12,889 nt of DNA from an uncultured Clostridia bacterium (lineage in GTDB: Bacteria > Bacillota_A > Clostridia > Christensenellales > CAG-138), in NCBI GenBank assembly GCA_947302865.1, contig CAMYWS010000018.1, positions 1 through 12,889 of the forward strand, written 5' to 3'. The notes beneath the pieces were generated by a model. It saw nothing but the letters and a program-made list of their open reading frames with translations. It was not told the DNA's origin and made no database searches. Of this stretch, positions 6,705 to 12,559 are shown piece after piece. The stretch's first letter is position 1. Every line of letters begins with the position of its first letter. A program made the position numbers and the translations under genes.

Positions 6705-9233
6705 TCAGTTCATTTCGAGGTTCTCAATATCATTCATCCAGCCCCAGAACGTGGTGATGTCCGGAGTCAGAGTGCTGATGTTGATGCGCTGCGTGCTGAA
6801 GATGATGCAGTTCTGACGCTGATAGGCCGGGATTTCAACTGCCCAGTCAACAATGATGTCGAGGCACTGCTTGTAGGTCGCCTTACGGAAGGCCTGGTCA
6901 TCGGAAGTACGAGCTTCCATGATGAGGTTGTTCAGCTCTTCATCGTTGATGTGGTAATGGTTGCTGTCCGTGCCGCCCTTACCGACGATGTTGTTGCCGT
7001 GATAGACCTGATACATATCCGGGTCAATCGTGGAACCCCAAGCTGCGCACCAGAGGTCCTGAGAACCTGCATCCAGAGCATCCCAGAGGACGTTGGAGTC
7101 TGCCGGGTCGTTGATGATCAGCGTGATGCCGATCTCTTCGAAGGCCTTCTGAGCCATCGTGAGGACGGTGTAAGACGGGTGGTCGCCCTGGCCGTCGCCC
7201 GGGATGATGACTTCGAATTCGGTTCTGCCGCCTTCGGGAGCTGCGGTGACCTTGCCGTCTTCAACGGTGTAGCCCGCTGCTTCGAACCAGGTCAGAGCCG
7301 CTGCCTTCGCCGCTTCGTACTTCTGATCTGCAGTCATGTCTGCGGTGTAGATGTCGTTGCCCTGTGCATCCACGGAGAACGCGATCTTGTAGCCCGGGTC
7401 GGACGGCTGCGGAGCTGCCCAAGAGGTGTTGGAGATCGGGTACTGGATGACGGACGCCGCCTCGCCGTAGTAGGAGTCGTACGCAACGTCACGATAGACT
7501 GCGAGGATGGTCGCGAGGCCCTTACGGAGCGCCTTGGAAGCGTCGGAAGCGGGCTCGCCGCCGATGTTGACGGTATCAGCATTCATGCCGATGTAGCCGT
7601 AGCCGAGGTTGTCGACCTTGGAGGTCGTGATGACGTCGCCGGTGATTTCGCCGTTGCTGTTGAAGGAAGCGACTTCCTCGAAACGGGTACGGGAACCGGT
7701 CATTTCGCCCGCGTCCGCATCGCCGGTGGACAGTGCGGTTGCAACTTCAGCAGAGGTGGTCTCTTTGAACTGGATCTCGGGGATCTTGGGTTCGCCCTTG
7801 TACCAGTACGGGTTCGCCTTGAAGGTGACGACCTTGTCTTTGTAGGACTCGAAGATGTACGGACCTGCGCCCATCGGGACTTCGGTCAGGCTCTGAATCT
7901 TGGAGAGATCCATGAAGTCAAAGCCGAACTTGCCTTCTTCGTAGTTGTACTTGCTCTTGTCGCCATAGTAGTGCAGCGGCGTGATGGAGATGCCGAGGAT
8001 GCTGTAAACAGCAGGCGCGGAATAACCGTTCACGGTGACTTCGATGGTGTAATCGTCGATCTTCTTGATGCCTTCGATGTACTTGACGCCCTGGCCGCCC
8101 ATCGCTTCATCTTTCGGACCCCAGGTGAGGATGAACGTGCCATCCGCCACGCCCTTCACGGTGTCGGGTTCGTTGCCGGTTTTTTCGGTATCGAAGAACG
8201 CAGCGTCGTCACCGTTGTAAGCTGCAAAGGTCGCCTTGTAGTAGTCCTCAATGGTCGGGAACGTGGTCACGAGGTCCCAGGTGTCGATGCCGTTCGTGAA
8301 CGTGCCGTCCTCCTGGAGCTTGCCGAATCCCCACAGCGCCATGCCGTAAGCGATCTTCAGCCCTTCTTCTGCGCCGATCTCTGCATAGGTGGTCTTGCCG
8401 ACATATGCAGCATAGTCGTCAACCGCGTACTTGCTGTTGACATAGTCGACGATGTACTGGCAGACAGAGGTCCATGCCTTGTCGATTTCTGCCCAGTAGC
8501 CGTTGAAGATTTCTTCGGTGTACTCATCATTCTCAACGTAGCCTTCACGGCCTGCCGCATAGATCTTGTCCGCGAGCGCTGCATACTTCGCATAGACTTC
8601 GTCGGAGGTCTGCGTACGATAGTTCTGCAGACCGACGATGTCGTAGGAGCTCAGCGAGGTGGAGCCGACGTACGCCGGGTCGAGGTAGGTGTAGTACGTG
8701 AAGATGATGTCGTCCGCGGTCAGCGGTTCGCCGTCGGAGAACTTCAGGTCGTCACGGATCTTTGCGCCGTAGACGGTCTGGTCCTTTTCCTTGTCATAGT
8801 TGACGGACAGGTCCGCAATACCGGTGTACAGATAATCCGTGCCGTTGTAGTTGACAGTTTCGCCTTCGATCGCGTTGTAGATGATGCCGCCCATACGGTC
8901 GGTGGTCATCAGACCGATCTGCGTCATGCTGACAACATCCTGGTCATATGCGGTGTCCGCATAGAACGGGCTGAACTTCTGAGAGAACGGGCTGTACGCA
9001 ACAACCAACGGAGTGGGGTTGTCATAAGCGGGTTCGGGCTCGGGTTCGGGCTCGGGTTCCGGTTCGGGTTCGGGCTCGGGTTCCGGATTGACGGGCTCGG
9101 GCTCTACGGGTGCCGGAGTTGCCTCACCTTGCGGTTCGGGCTGGGGTTCGACGGTCGGGGTCTCGCAAGCGACAAGCGCCAGGACCATGAGCAGAACCAA
9201 CAGACCGGCAAGGATCTTCTTCATGTTTTGCAT
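6705..9233 (-). CDS. oppA: Oligopeptide-binding lipoprotein OppA (SBP_bac_5 family), enlarged
   Basis: An 842-aa extracellular solute-binding lipoprotein that captures peptides and delivers them to OppBC. Signal: KK at 5-6, hydrophobic 7-22, lipobox LVAC with acylated Cys23. A flexible acidic Pro/Glu linker (about 24-70, including nine Glu-Pro units) follows. The binding fold then starts; SDGEPLTADDIIFTY (166-180) is a family signature, and GAGPYIFESYKDKVVTFKAN occurs near 455-474. Relatives are often 540-600 aa; here about 180 residues of mostly helical, Tyr/Asp-rich sequence (about 200-382) intervene between the signature and VKYIEGIKKIDDYTIEV. I chose the ATG at 9233: TAAGGAGGA lies 7 nt upstream, and an in-frame upstream start at 9275 would put charged residues before the signal. 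Stop is TGA. Confidence 0.94.
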   Translation of the reverse strand: MQNMKKILAGLLVLLMVLALVACETPTVEPQPEPQGEATPAPVEPEPVNPEPEPEPEPEPEPEPEPEPAYDNPTPLVVAYSPFSQKFSPFYADTAYDQDVVSMTQIGLMTTDRMGGIIYNAIEGETVNYNGTDYLYTGIADLSVNYDKEKDQTVYGAKIRDDLKFSDGEPLTADDIIFTYYTYLDPAYVGSTSLSSYDIVGLQNYRTQTSDEVYAKYAALADKIYAAGREGYVENDEYTEEIFNGYWAEIDKAWTSVCQYIVDYVNSKYAVDDYAAYVGKTTYAEIGAEEGLKIAYGMALWGFGKLQEDGTFTNGIDTWDLVTTFPTIEDYYKATFAAYNGDDAAFFDTEKTGNEPDTVKGVADGTFILTWGPKDEAMGGQGVKYIEGIKKIDDYTIEVTVNGYSAPAVYSILGISITPLHYYGDKSKYNYEEGKFGFDFMDLSKIQSLTEVPMGAGPYIFESYKDKVVTFKANPYWYKGEPKIPEIQFKETTSAEVATALSTGDADAGEMTGSRTRFEEVASFNSNGEITGDVITTSKVDNLGYGYIGMNADTVNIGGEPASDASKALRKGLATILAVYRDVAYDSYYGEAASVIQYPISNTSWAAPQPSDPGYKIAFSVDAQGNDIYTADMTADQKYEAAKAAALTWFEAAGYTVEDGKVTAAPEGGRTEFEVIIPGDGQGDHPSYTVLTMAQKAFEEIGITLIINDPADSNVLWDALDAGSQDLWCAAWGSTIDPDMYQVYHGNNIVGKGGTDSNHYHINDEELNNLIMEARTSDDQAFRKATYKQCLDIIVDWAVEIPAYQRQNCIIFSTQRINISTLTPDITTFWGWMNDIENLEMN
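9030..9083 (-). repeat. Hexamer repeat encoding (Glu-Pro)9 in the OppA linker
   Basis: Nine tandem GAR-CCN hexamers, mostly GAACCC/GAGCCC. They encode the spacer between the lipid anchor and the binding domain. Slippage by one unit would keep the frame and change linker length. Confidence 0.9.
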
Positions 9234-9240
9234 TGATTGT

Positions 9241-9249
9241 TCCTCCTTA
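9241..9249 (-). promoter_or_regulatory. Strong Shine-Dalgarno site of oppA
   Basis: TAAGGAGGA on the - strand, 7 nt before the ATG at 9233. It decides the start in favour of the lipoprotein signal peptide. Confidence 0.9.
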
Positions 9250-9277
9250 ATTATTGTGCATATGGAAACACGCATAG

Positions 9278-9306
9278 ATTATACGGCATCAATCGAAAGT
9301 TGTCAA
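9278..9306 (-). promoter_or_regulatory. Sigma-A promoter of the opp operon
   Basis: On the - strand, TTGACA (9306-9301), a 17-bp spacer and TATAAT (9283-9278) match the housekeeping consensus exactly. Predicted transcription start is near 9271, giving a leader of about 38 nt. The DNA just upstream (9307-9345) is A/T-rich. Such a promoter fits high expression of the binding protein. Confidence 0.92.
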
Positions 9307-9365
9307 TCTTTTGCAAGAAAATTCACAACGTTCAATTTTTACCGCAGAATCCCGTGGATTTCCCA

Positions 9366-9962
9366 TTATTCCGGTTTACAGGAAGCGTTGTCCCGCAATT
9401 CCGTTTTGATCTCCTTTATGTTCCGGATCGTCAACACGCACGCCGCCCCCGAAAGAAGCAGGCAGAACACGTATGCCCCGTCTCCGAACGAGAACGGCAC
9501 GGTTTCCGTGATCACGCCGCAGAGGATCAGGATCCGGCAAACGATCCAGGCGGCCGCCGCAAGTCCCAGAATGACGAGGCACGCGACGGATGCGCCTTTT
9601 GCCCGTTCAAAGCTGTTGGCGAACTGCATCCGCTCCATCGGCTTTGCGTGATTCGGCATCTTGACGACGCCCATCACCGCGTACAGGAGCGGGAAGAACG
9701 CGGCGGCCGTCAGCGGAAGATACCATTTGTTTTCGATCGGAAGCGGCACGACGACGAGCGCCGCGATCACTGCGGCAAGCGCAGCGCCCGCTCCGATGCG
9801 GGAGAGAAGAACGATCCGTTTGTACACGGACGCGTCGTTTTGGGGGCAGACCCAATCGCCGATATAGGTGATCCGCTGCTTTGCTTTTCCGTTTGCGCCG
9901 ACGTATGTTTGCTTTTTGTAGTCGTCTACGAAACGGTAACGCCTGCCGAAGACCTTGCCCAA
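9366..9962 (-). CDS. Four-helix membrane protein of unknown function upstream of opp
   Basis: A 198-aa protein I do not recognise. Residues 1-48 are polar and basic (GRRYRFVDDYKKQ), with a single Cys in WVCP. Four hydrophobic segments follow at about 51-73, 80-102, 125-147 and 161-180, with polar loops including MPNHAKPMERMQ, and a polar tail. Both ends are predicted cytosolic. The start is TTG at 9962, supported by AAGGGAGA 7 nt upstream; the next Met (97) is far inside. It has its own promoter (10066-10094). No terminator separates it from oppA, so some transcripts may continue into the transporter operon, although oppA has a strong promoter of its own. Stop is TAA. Confidence 0.8.
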   Translation of the reverse strand: MGKVFGRRYRFVDDYKKQTYVGANGKAKQRITYIGDWVCPQNDASVYKRIVLLSRIGAGAALAAVIAALVVVPLPIENKWYLPLTAAAFFPLLYAVMGVVKMPNHAKPMERMQFANSFERAKGASVACLVILGLAAAAWIVCRILILCGVITETVPFSFGDGAYVFCLLLSGAACVLTIRNIKEIKTELRDNASCKPE

Positions 9963-10065
9963 GCGGATTCTCCCTTCCGATTTTATGGTTGTTCCGAAAC
10001 GGTTATGCCGTACTCCCGCGCCGGAAAGCGCCGCACAGGCATGCCGTTGTTCATATCCGATTCAT

Positions 10066-10094
10066 ATTTTATCGCAACAGCGCATAAATTTCAA
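10066..10094 (-). promoter_or_regulatory. Sigma-A promoter of the 198-aa membrane protein gene
   Basis: On the - strand, TTGAAA (10094-10089), 17 bp, and TAAAAT (10071-10066): one mismatch to consensus in each hexamer. It would give a leader of about 97 nt. Confidence 0.75.
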
Positions 10095-10117
10095 CTGTTT
10101 TCCTTAAATTTTTCGTT

Positions 10118-10169
10118 TCGAAGCATTATATATATGTGTTTGGTGCGTTTTTGGTATATGTTGCTTCGA
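10118..10169. repeat. AT-rich inverted repeat between divergent promoters
   Basis: TCGAAGCA (10118-10125) and TGCTTCGA (10162-10169) are perfect inverted 8-mers. After one mismatch the pairing continues inward for seven more pairs (two of them G-T) through TATATA-type sequence, leaving a loop of about 20 nt. It lies between the two promoters and overlaps neither, so an operator or DNA structure is possible. Confidence 0.6.
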
Positions 10170-10207
10170 TTTCGGATCGGACGCTGTATGAATATCCCTT
10201 TTATGTC

Positions 10208-10236
10208 TTGTCCGCGTCTCAAAGATATGCTATACT
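10208..10236 (+). promoter_or_regulatory. Sigma-A promoter of the MFS/small-membrane-protein operon
   Basis: TTGTCC (10208-10213), a 17-bp spacer, and TATACT (10231-10236) preceded by TGC, an extended -10 element. Predicted start is near 10243, about 120 nt before the MFS start codon. Confidence 0.75.
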
Positions 10237-10250
10237 TATCTAAATAAAAG

Positions 10251-10301
10251 AAACGCCCGCTGCCCCTGCGGGACGAAACCGCGTCCTGTCGGGTCGTTTT
10301 T
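10251..10301 (+). promoter_or_regulatory. Structured leader with terminator-like end (attenuator, or small RNA terminator)
   Basis: AAACGCCC (10251-10258) can pair with GGGTCGTTT (10291-10299) with one bulge, and five T follow (10297-10301). Inside, CGGGAC (10269-10274) pairs with GTCCTG (10283-10288, one G-T pair). An alternative stem, CCCGC (10256-10260) with GCGGG (10268-10272), excludes both. Mutually exclusive stems ahead of a T run suggest transcription attenuation. No known riboswitch class is recognised. A short independent RNA of about 60 nt is the other reading. Confidence 0.45.
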
Positions 10302-10361
10302 ACGATCAAATGCAGCGTTTTGACGCGCCGGACGGTCTTATCGGTGAAGGGAATGAAACGC

Positions 10362-11408
10362 ATGGATACAACCGCGGAAAACCGCATATTTGTTCAAAAG
10401 ACGGTGCTGCTCTCGGTCGTGCACGCCGCGGTGGACCTTGCCTGCGCTGCGCTGTTCTTCTCCGTGCTGAAGGGCGGCGAGCTCTGGCTCGGCATGGTGT
10501 TATACAACGCCTGCGCGTTTCTCTGTCAGCTGCCGATGGGCGTCGTTGCGGATCGGCTGAACCGCAACATGCTCTTTGCCGCGGTCGGCTGCGCGCTCGT
10601 TGCGCTCGCGTTCGGACTCCGGTCCGTGCCGATCCTTGCCATGGTCGTCGCGGGGCTCGGCAACGGCGCGTTTCACGTCGGCGGCGGGATCGAGGTTCTG
10701 AACGGCTCGGAAACAAAAGCCGGACCGCTCGGCGTGTTCGTCTCCCCCGGCGCGATCGGGCTGTATTTCGGACGTGTCTTTTCCGCAGGCATGCTGTCCC
10801 TGCCGTGGCTTCTGCCCGCGATCCTGCTCAGTCTGGGCGCGGCGATCCTGCTGCTCGGAAAATCCGAATTCCGGGAAGGCTCCGGCAACATTCCGCTCTC
10901 GTTCGACATGCCGAAGAACGGGCTTTGGCTTTTGATCCTTTTGTTCCTTGTCGTCGTGCTGCGCTCGTTTATGGGAACGACGCAGGCGTTTTCGACCGGC
11001 GATCTGCTTGCCGGCATGCAGCCGGTCTGGTCCGGACTGATCCCGGTGCTGTGCCTGGCGCTCGGAAAGACCGCGGGCGGGTTCGCTGCGGACCGATGGA
11101 AACCGATCCCGACCGCGATCGTCTCGCTCGGGCTCTGCGCGCTGTTTCTCTTCTTCCCGCTGCATCCCGTGCTGACGCTTTGCGCGCTGTTCCTGTTCAA
11201 CATGTCCATGCCGCTGACGCTGTTTCAATCGGCACGGATCCTGAAAGGCGCGAAGGGAACCGCCTTCGGGCTTCTGACCGCCGCGCTGTTCATAGGCGTC
11301 GTACCGTTCTTCCTCGGCGTTTCGGTCCCGGAATCGAGCGTGCTGTTCGGCGCGCTTGCCGCAGTCTCTGGCGTGCTGCTGGTGATCGGGCTGAGGGAAG
11401 CAAAATGA
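10362..11408 (+). CDS. MFS-type membrane transporter (compact, substrate unknown)
   Basis: A 348-aa, very hydrophobic protein with about 12 predicted helices, shorter than the usual 400 or so. The major facilitator motif A appears between helices 2 and 3 as GVVADRLNR (60-68) and again, degenerate, in the second half as GGFAADRWKP (239-248), showing the two-fold repeat of the family. His21 in helix 1 and GNGAFHVGGG (100-109) in helix 4 are possible substrate or proton-path residues; the latter recalls fosmidomycin-resistance-like transporters, a weak resemblance. Start ATG 10362 has AAGGG 10 nt upstream; an ATG at 10353 is too close to it. The TGA overlaps the next gene's ATG by 4 bp, so the two are probably translationally coupled. 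Substrate cannot be read from sequence. Confidence 0.85.
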   Translation: MDTTAENRIFVQKTVLLSVVHAAVDLACAALFFSVLKGGELWLGMVLYNACAFLCQLPMGVVADRLNRNMLFAAVGCALVALAFGLRSVPILAMVVAGLGNGAFHVGGGIEVLNGSETKAGPLGVFVSPGAIGLYFGRVFSAGMLSLPWLLPAILLSLGAAILLLGKSEFREGSGNIPLSFDMPKNGLWLLILLFLVVVLRSFMGTTQAFSTGDLLAGMQPVWSGLIPVLCLALGKTAGGFAADRWKPIPTAIVSLGLCALFLFFPLHPVLTLCALFLFNMSMPLTLFQSARILKGAKGTAFGLLTAALFIGVVPFFLGVSVPESSVLFGALAAVSGVLLVIGLREAK

Positions 11409-11743
11409 GCTGGCCGCTGTCGCTCGTGCTCGCGCTTCTGCTGACGGAAGCGATCGAGATCCCGGTGTGCCTCCTCTGGGGCATGCGAAAGCGCGATCTG
11501 CTGTTCGTCGTGCTGGCAAACCTGCTGACGAATCCGCTGGTGAACGTGCTGTACGCGCTCGCATACCTGTACACGCCGGTCCCGCGCGCCGTTTCGATCG
11601 CCGTGCTCGAGATCGCCGCCGTCGTCACGGAATGGCTCATCTACCGCAGCGCAACCGATGCGAAGCGTCCGTTTCCCGTTTCCCTGACCGCAAACGCCGC
11701 GTCCTACGGCGCGGGGCTGCTGATAACGACATTTCTGTTTTAG
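11405..11743 (+). CDS. 112-aa polytopic membrane protein coupled to the MFS gene
   Basis: It starts at the ATG of an ATGA overlap with the transporter stop. The same frame is open far upstream, but that part is only the shadow of the MFS gene. The protein is almost entirely hydrophobic, with about four segments (near 3-24, 31-56, 62-80, 92-112) split by short basic loops (GMRKRD at 26-31, RSATDAKRPF at 81-90), which predict cytosolic loops. Membrane-embedded acidic and amide residues stand out: Glu15, Glu18, Asn39, Asn43, Asn47, Glu69, Glu76. I do not recognise the family. Its coupling to the MFS gene suggests a physical partner or a role on the same substrate. Stop is TAG, which leads into the SD of the next gene. 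Confidence 0.82.
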   Translation: MSWPLSLVLALLLTEAIEIPVCLLWGMRKRDLLFVVLANLLTNPLVNVLYALAYLYTPVPRAVSIAVLEIAAVVTEWLIYRSATDAKRPFPVSLTANAASYGAGLLITTFLF

Positions 11744-11756
11744 GGAGGAGATCTGT

Positions 11757-11912
11757 ATGCTGCGTATCCTGTTTGACGAAATCATCGAACCGATCGACCC
11801 GCCGGGCGATCCCACGCTCTGGTGGGTGCTCGGGATCGTCGCCGCGGGCGCTGCGATCACAGCGGTCGTGATCGTGCTTTTGTCAAAGAAGAAGAAAAAA
11901 GGAGGACAATAA
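11757..11912 (+). CDS. Tiny single-helix membrane protein, array copy 1
   Basis: A 51-aa protein, first of five tandem paralogues. N-terminal motif MLRILFD, an acidic Pro-rich stretch (EPIDPPGDP), a helix at about 21-43 that starts LWWVLGIVAA and contains the AAIT core, and the basic tail KKKKKGGQ. The positive-inside rule predicts the tail in the cytosol and the N-terminus outside; no cleavable signal is seen. SD GGGAGGAG (11743-11750) is 6 nt before the ATG. Copy 2 is its closest relative (shared LWW and VIVLL). Function unknown. Stop is TAA. Confidence 0.85.
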   Translation: MLRILFDEIIEPIDPPGDPTLWWVLGIVAAGAAITAVVIVLLSKKKKKGGQ

Positions 11913-11914
11913 AC

Positions 11915-12082
11915 ATGCGTATCTTTGGGGATATTCCCGTCGAGCCGTTCGATCCGCCGGTGGAACCGCAGACAGCGGGCAGCCCGCTCTGGTGGATCGT
12001 CGGGATCGTTGCCGCCGTCGCCGCAATCACCGCGATCGTGATCGTGCTGCTTGTGAAGCGGAAGAAAAAAGGAGGAAAATGA
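11915..12082 (+). CDS. Tiny single-helix membrane protein, array copy 2
   Basis: A 55-aa paralogue. N-terminal motif MRIFGD, a Pro/Glu-rich segment (VEPFDPPVEP), a helix at about 25-47 starting LWWIVGIVAA with the AAIT core, and the tail KRKKKGGK. Its start is set by AGGAGGA inside the last codons of copy 1, 8 nt before the ATG; an open frame extends further upstream without an SD. Pro and acidic residues make the predicted outer segment the longest of the five. Function unknown. Stop is TGA. Confidence 0.86.
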   Translation: MRIFGDIPVEPFDPPVEPQTAGSPLWWIVGIVAAVAAITAIVIVLLVKRKKKGGK

Positions 12083-12084
12083 AC

Positions 12085-12237
12085 ATGCGCATCCTGCCGG
12101 ACGCCGCGCTGCCGGACATCCCGGAACCCGGCTTTTTTGAGGAGCATCTTACGCTGATCCTCTGCGTCGCAGCGGCCGCTGCCGCCGTTACCGTCGTGCT
12201 GATCGTGCTGCTGAAAAAGAAAAAAGGAGGAAAGTGA
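12085..12237 (+). CDS. Tiny single-helix membrane protein, array copy 3
   Basis: A 50-aa paralogue. N-terminal motif MRILPD, then ALPDIPEPGFFEEH, a helix at about 22-43 with a single Cys (27) and an Ala-rich stretch ending AAVT, and the tail KKKKGGK. The start at 12085 keeps the 8-nt SD spacing seen in the array; an ATG at 12079 overlapping the previous stop is too close to the SD. Copies 3, 4 and 5 share a His just before the helix, unlike copies 1 and 2, which have LWW. Function unknown. Stop is TGA. Confidence 0.86.
   Translation: MRILPDAALPDIPEPGFFEEHLTLILCVAAAAAAVTVVLIVLLKKKKGGK
12190..12230 (+). repeat. 41-bp direct repeat, left copy
   Basis: Identical to 12348-12388. It spans the end of the helix, the Lys tail and the SD of the next gene, and begins ACCGTCGTGCTGATC. 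Together with the right copy it points to recent duplication or gene conversion between array copies 3 and 4. Confidence 0.9.
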
Positions 12238-12239
12238 CT

Positions 12240-12395
12240 ATGCAGATCTTTCCGGACGTCGCGCTGCCGCCGCACCTCGTCGTGCTTGAATTCGTTCAGG
12301 AGCATATCCTCCTTGTGTGCGGCGTCGTGCTTGCGGTCGCTGCGATCACCGTCGTGCTGATCGTGCTGCTGAAAAAGAAAAAAGGAGGCAAATGA
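12240..12395 (+). CDS. Tiny single-helix membrane protein, array copy 4
   Basis: A 51-aa paralogue, easily missed because of its length. N-terminal motif MQIFPD, then VALPPHLVVLEFVQEH, a helix at about 23-44 with Cys27 and the AAIT core, and the tail KKKKGGK. The N-terminal half has fewer acidic residues than the other copies. The SD GGAGG in the tail of copy 3 is 9-10 nt before the ATG. Its 3' part is DNA-identical to copy 3 over 41 bp while the N-terminal part differs, so the ends evolve at different rates. Function unknown. Stop is TGA. Confidence 0.85.
   Translation: MQIFPDVALPPHLVVLEFVQEHILLVCGVVLAVAAITVVLIVLLKKKKGGK
12348..12388 (+). repeat. 41-bp direct repeat, right copy
   Basis: Identical to 12190-12230, 158 bp downstream. 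It covers the helix end, Lys tail and SD at the 3' end of array copy 4. Confidence 0.9.
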
Positions 12396-12397
12396 GC

Positions 12398-12547
12398 ATG
12401 CTGTTTTGGGGCGATCCCGTAACGCCGGCGGAAGAATTTCGCTATATCACCACTCATATGCTTCTCCCGATCCTCGGCGTCGTCGCGGCCGTCGCTGTGA
12501 TCACCGTCATACTGATCGCGGTACTGCGAAATAGAAACAGAAAATAA
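12398..12547 (+). CDS. Tiny single-helix membrane protein, array copy 5
   Basis: A 49-aa paralogue and the most divergent. N-terminal motif MLFWGD, then PVTPAEEFRYITTH, a helix at about 21-43 (MLLPILGVVAA, then VIT in place of AIT), and a tail RNRNRK in place of the Lys run. It lacks the Gly-Gly, and here the SD of the next gene lies after the stop codon. Its own SD is GGAGG at the end of copy 4, 9 nt upstream. Function unknown. Stop is TAA. Confidence 0.85.
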   Translation: MLFWGDPVTPAEEFRYITTHMLLPILGVVAAVAVITVILIAVLRNRNRK

Positions 12548-12559
12548 AGGAGAACCGAA

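Larger units (their letters stand above)
9963..10361. other. Divergent intergenic region (about 400 bp, no protein gene seen)
   Basis: This stretch separates the - strand membrane protein gene from the + strand MFS operon. It holds the SD and leader of the former (9963-10059), a promoter on each strand, an AT-rich inverted repeat between them (10118-10169) and a GC-rich structured leader (10243-10301). I see no convincing protein gene; open frames crossing it on the + strand lack an SD and a conserved-looking product. Confidence 0.75.

Noticed and set aside
9030..9087. Regular repeat that could suggest a CRISPR or protein-binding array
   Set aside because: The period is 6 bp, there are no spacers, and it is in frame as Glu-Pro codons.
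6951..9236. 761-codon + strand frame opposite oppA
   Set aside because: No promoter, SD or recognisable domain; the Gly/Phe repeat at its end is the complement of the Glu-Pro linker in oppA.
9234..9275. Upstream ATG at 9275 as the oppA start
   Set aside because: It would place 14 extra residues before the signal peptide and put the strong SD inside the coding sequence.
9310..9340. Possible CodY box upstream of the opp promoter
   Set aside because: The best match to AATTTTCWGAAAATT has about five mismatches; too weak to call.
10310..11404. Upstream extension of the frame that holds the 112-aa protein
   Set aside because: It is an Arg/Ala-rich shadow of the MFS gene; only the part from the ATG at 11405 looks like a protein and has a coupled start.
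11891..12392. Gly-Gly in the small proteins as a double-glycine export leader
   Set aside because: The Gly pair is at the extreme C-terminus with only one residue after it, so no peptide would be released, and it coincides with SD sequence.
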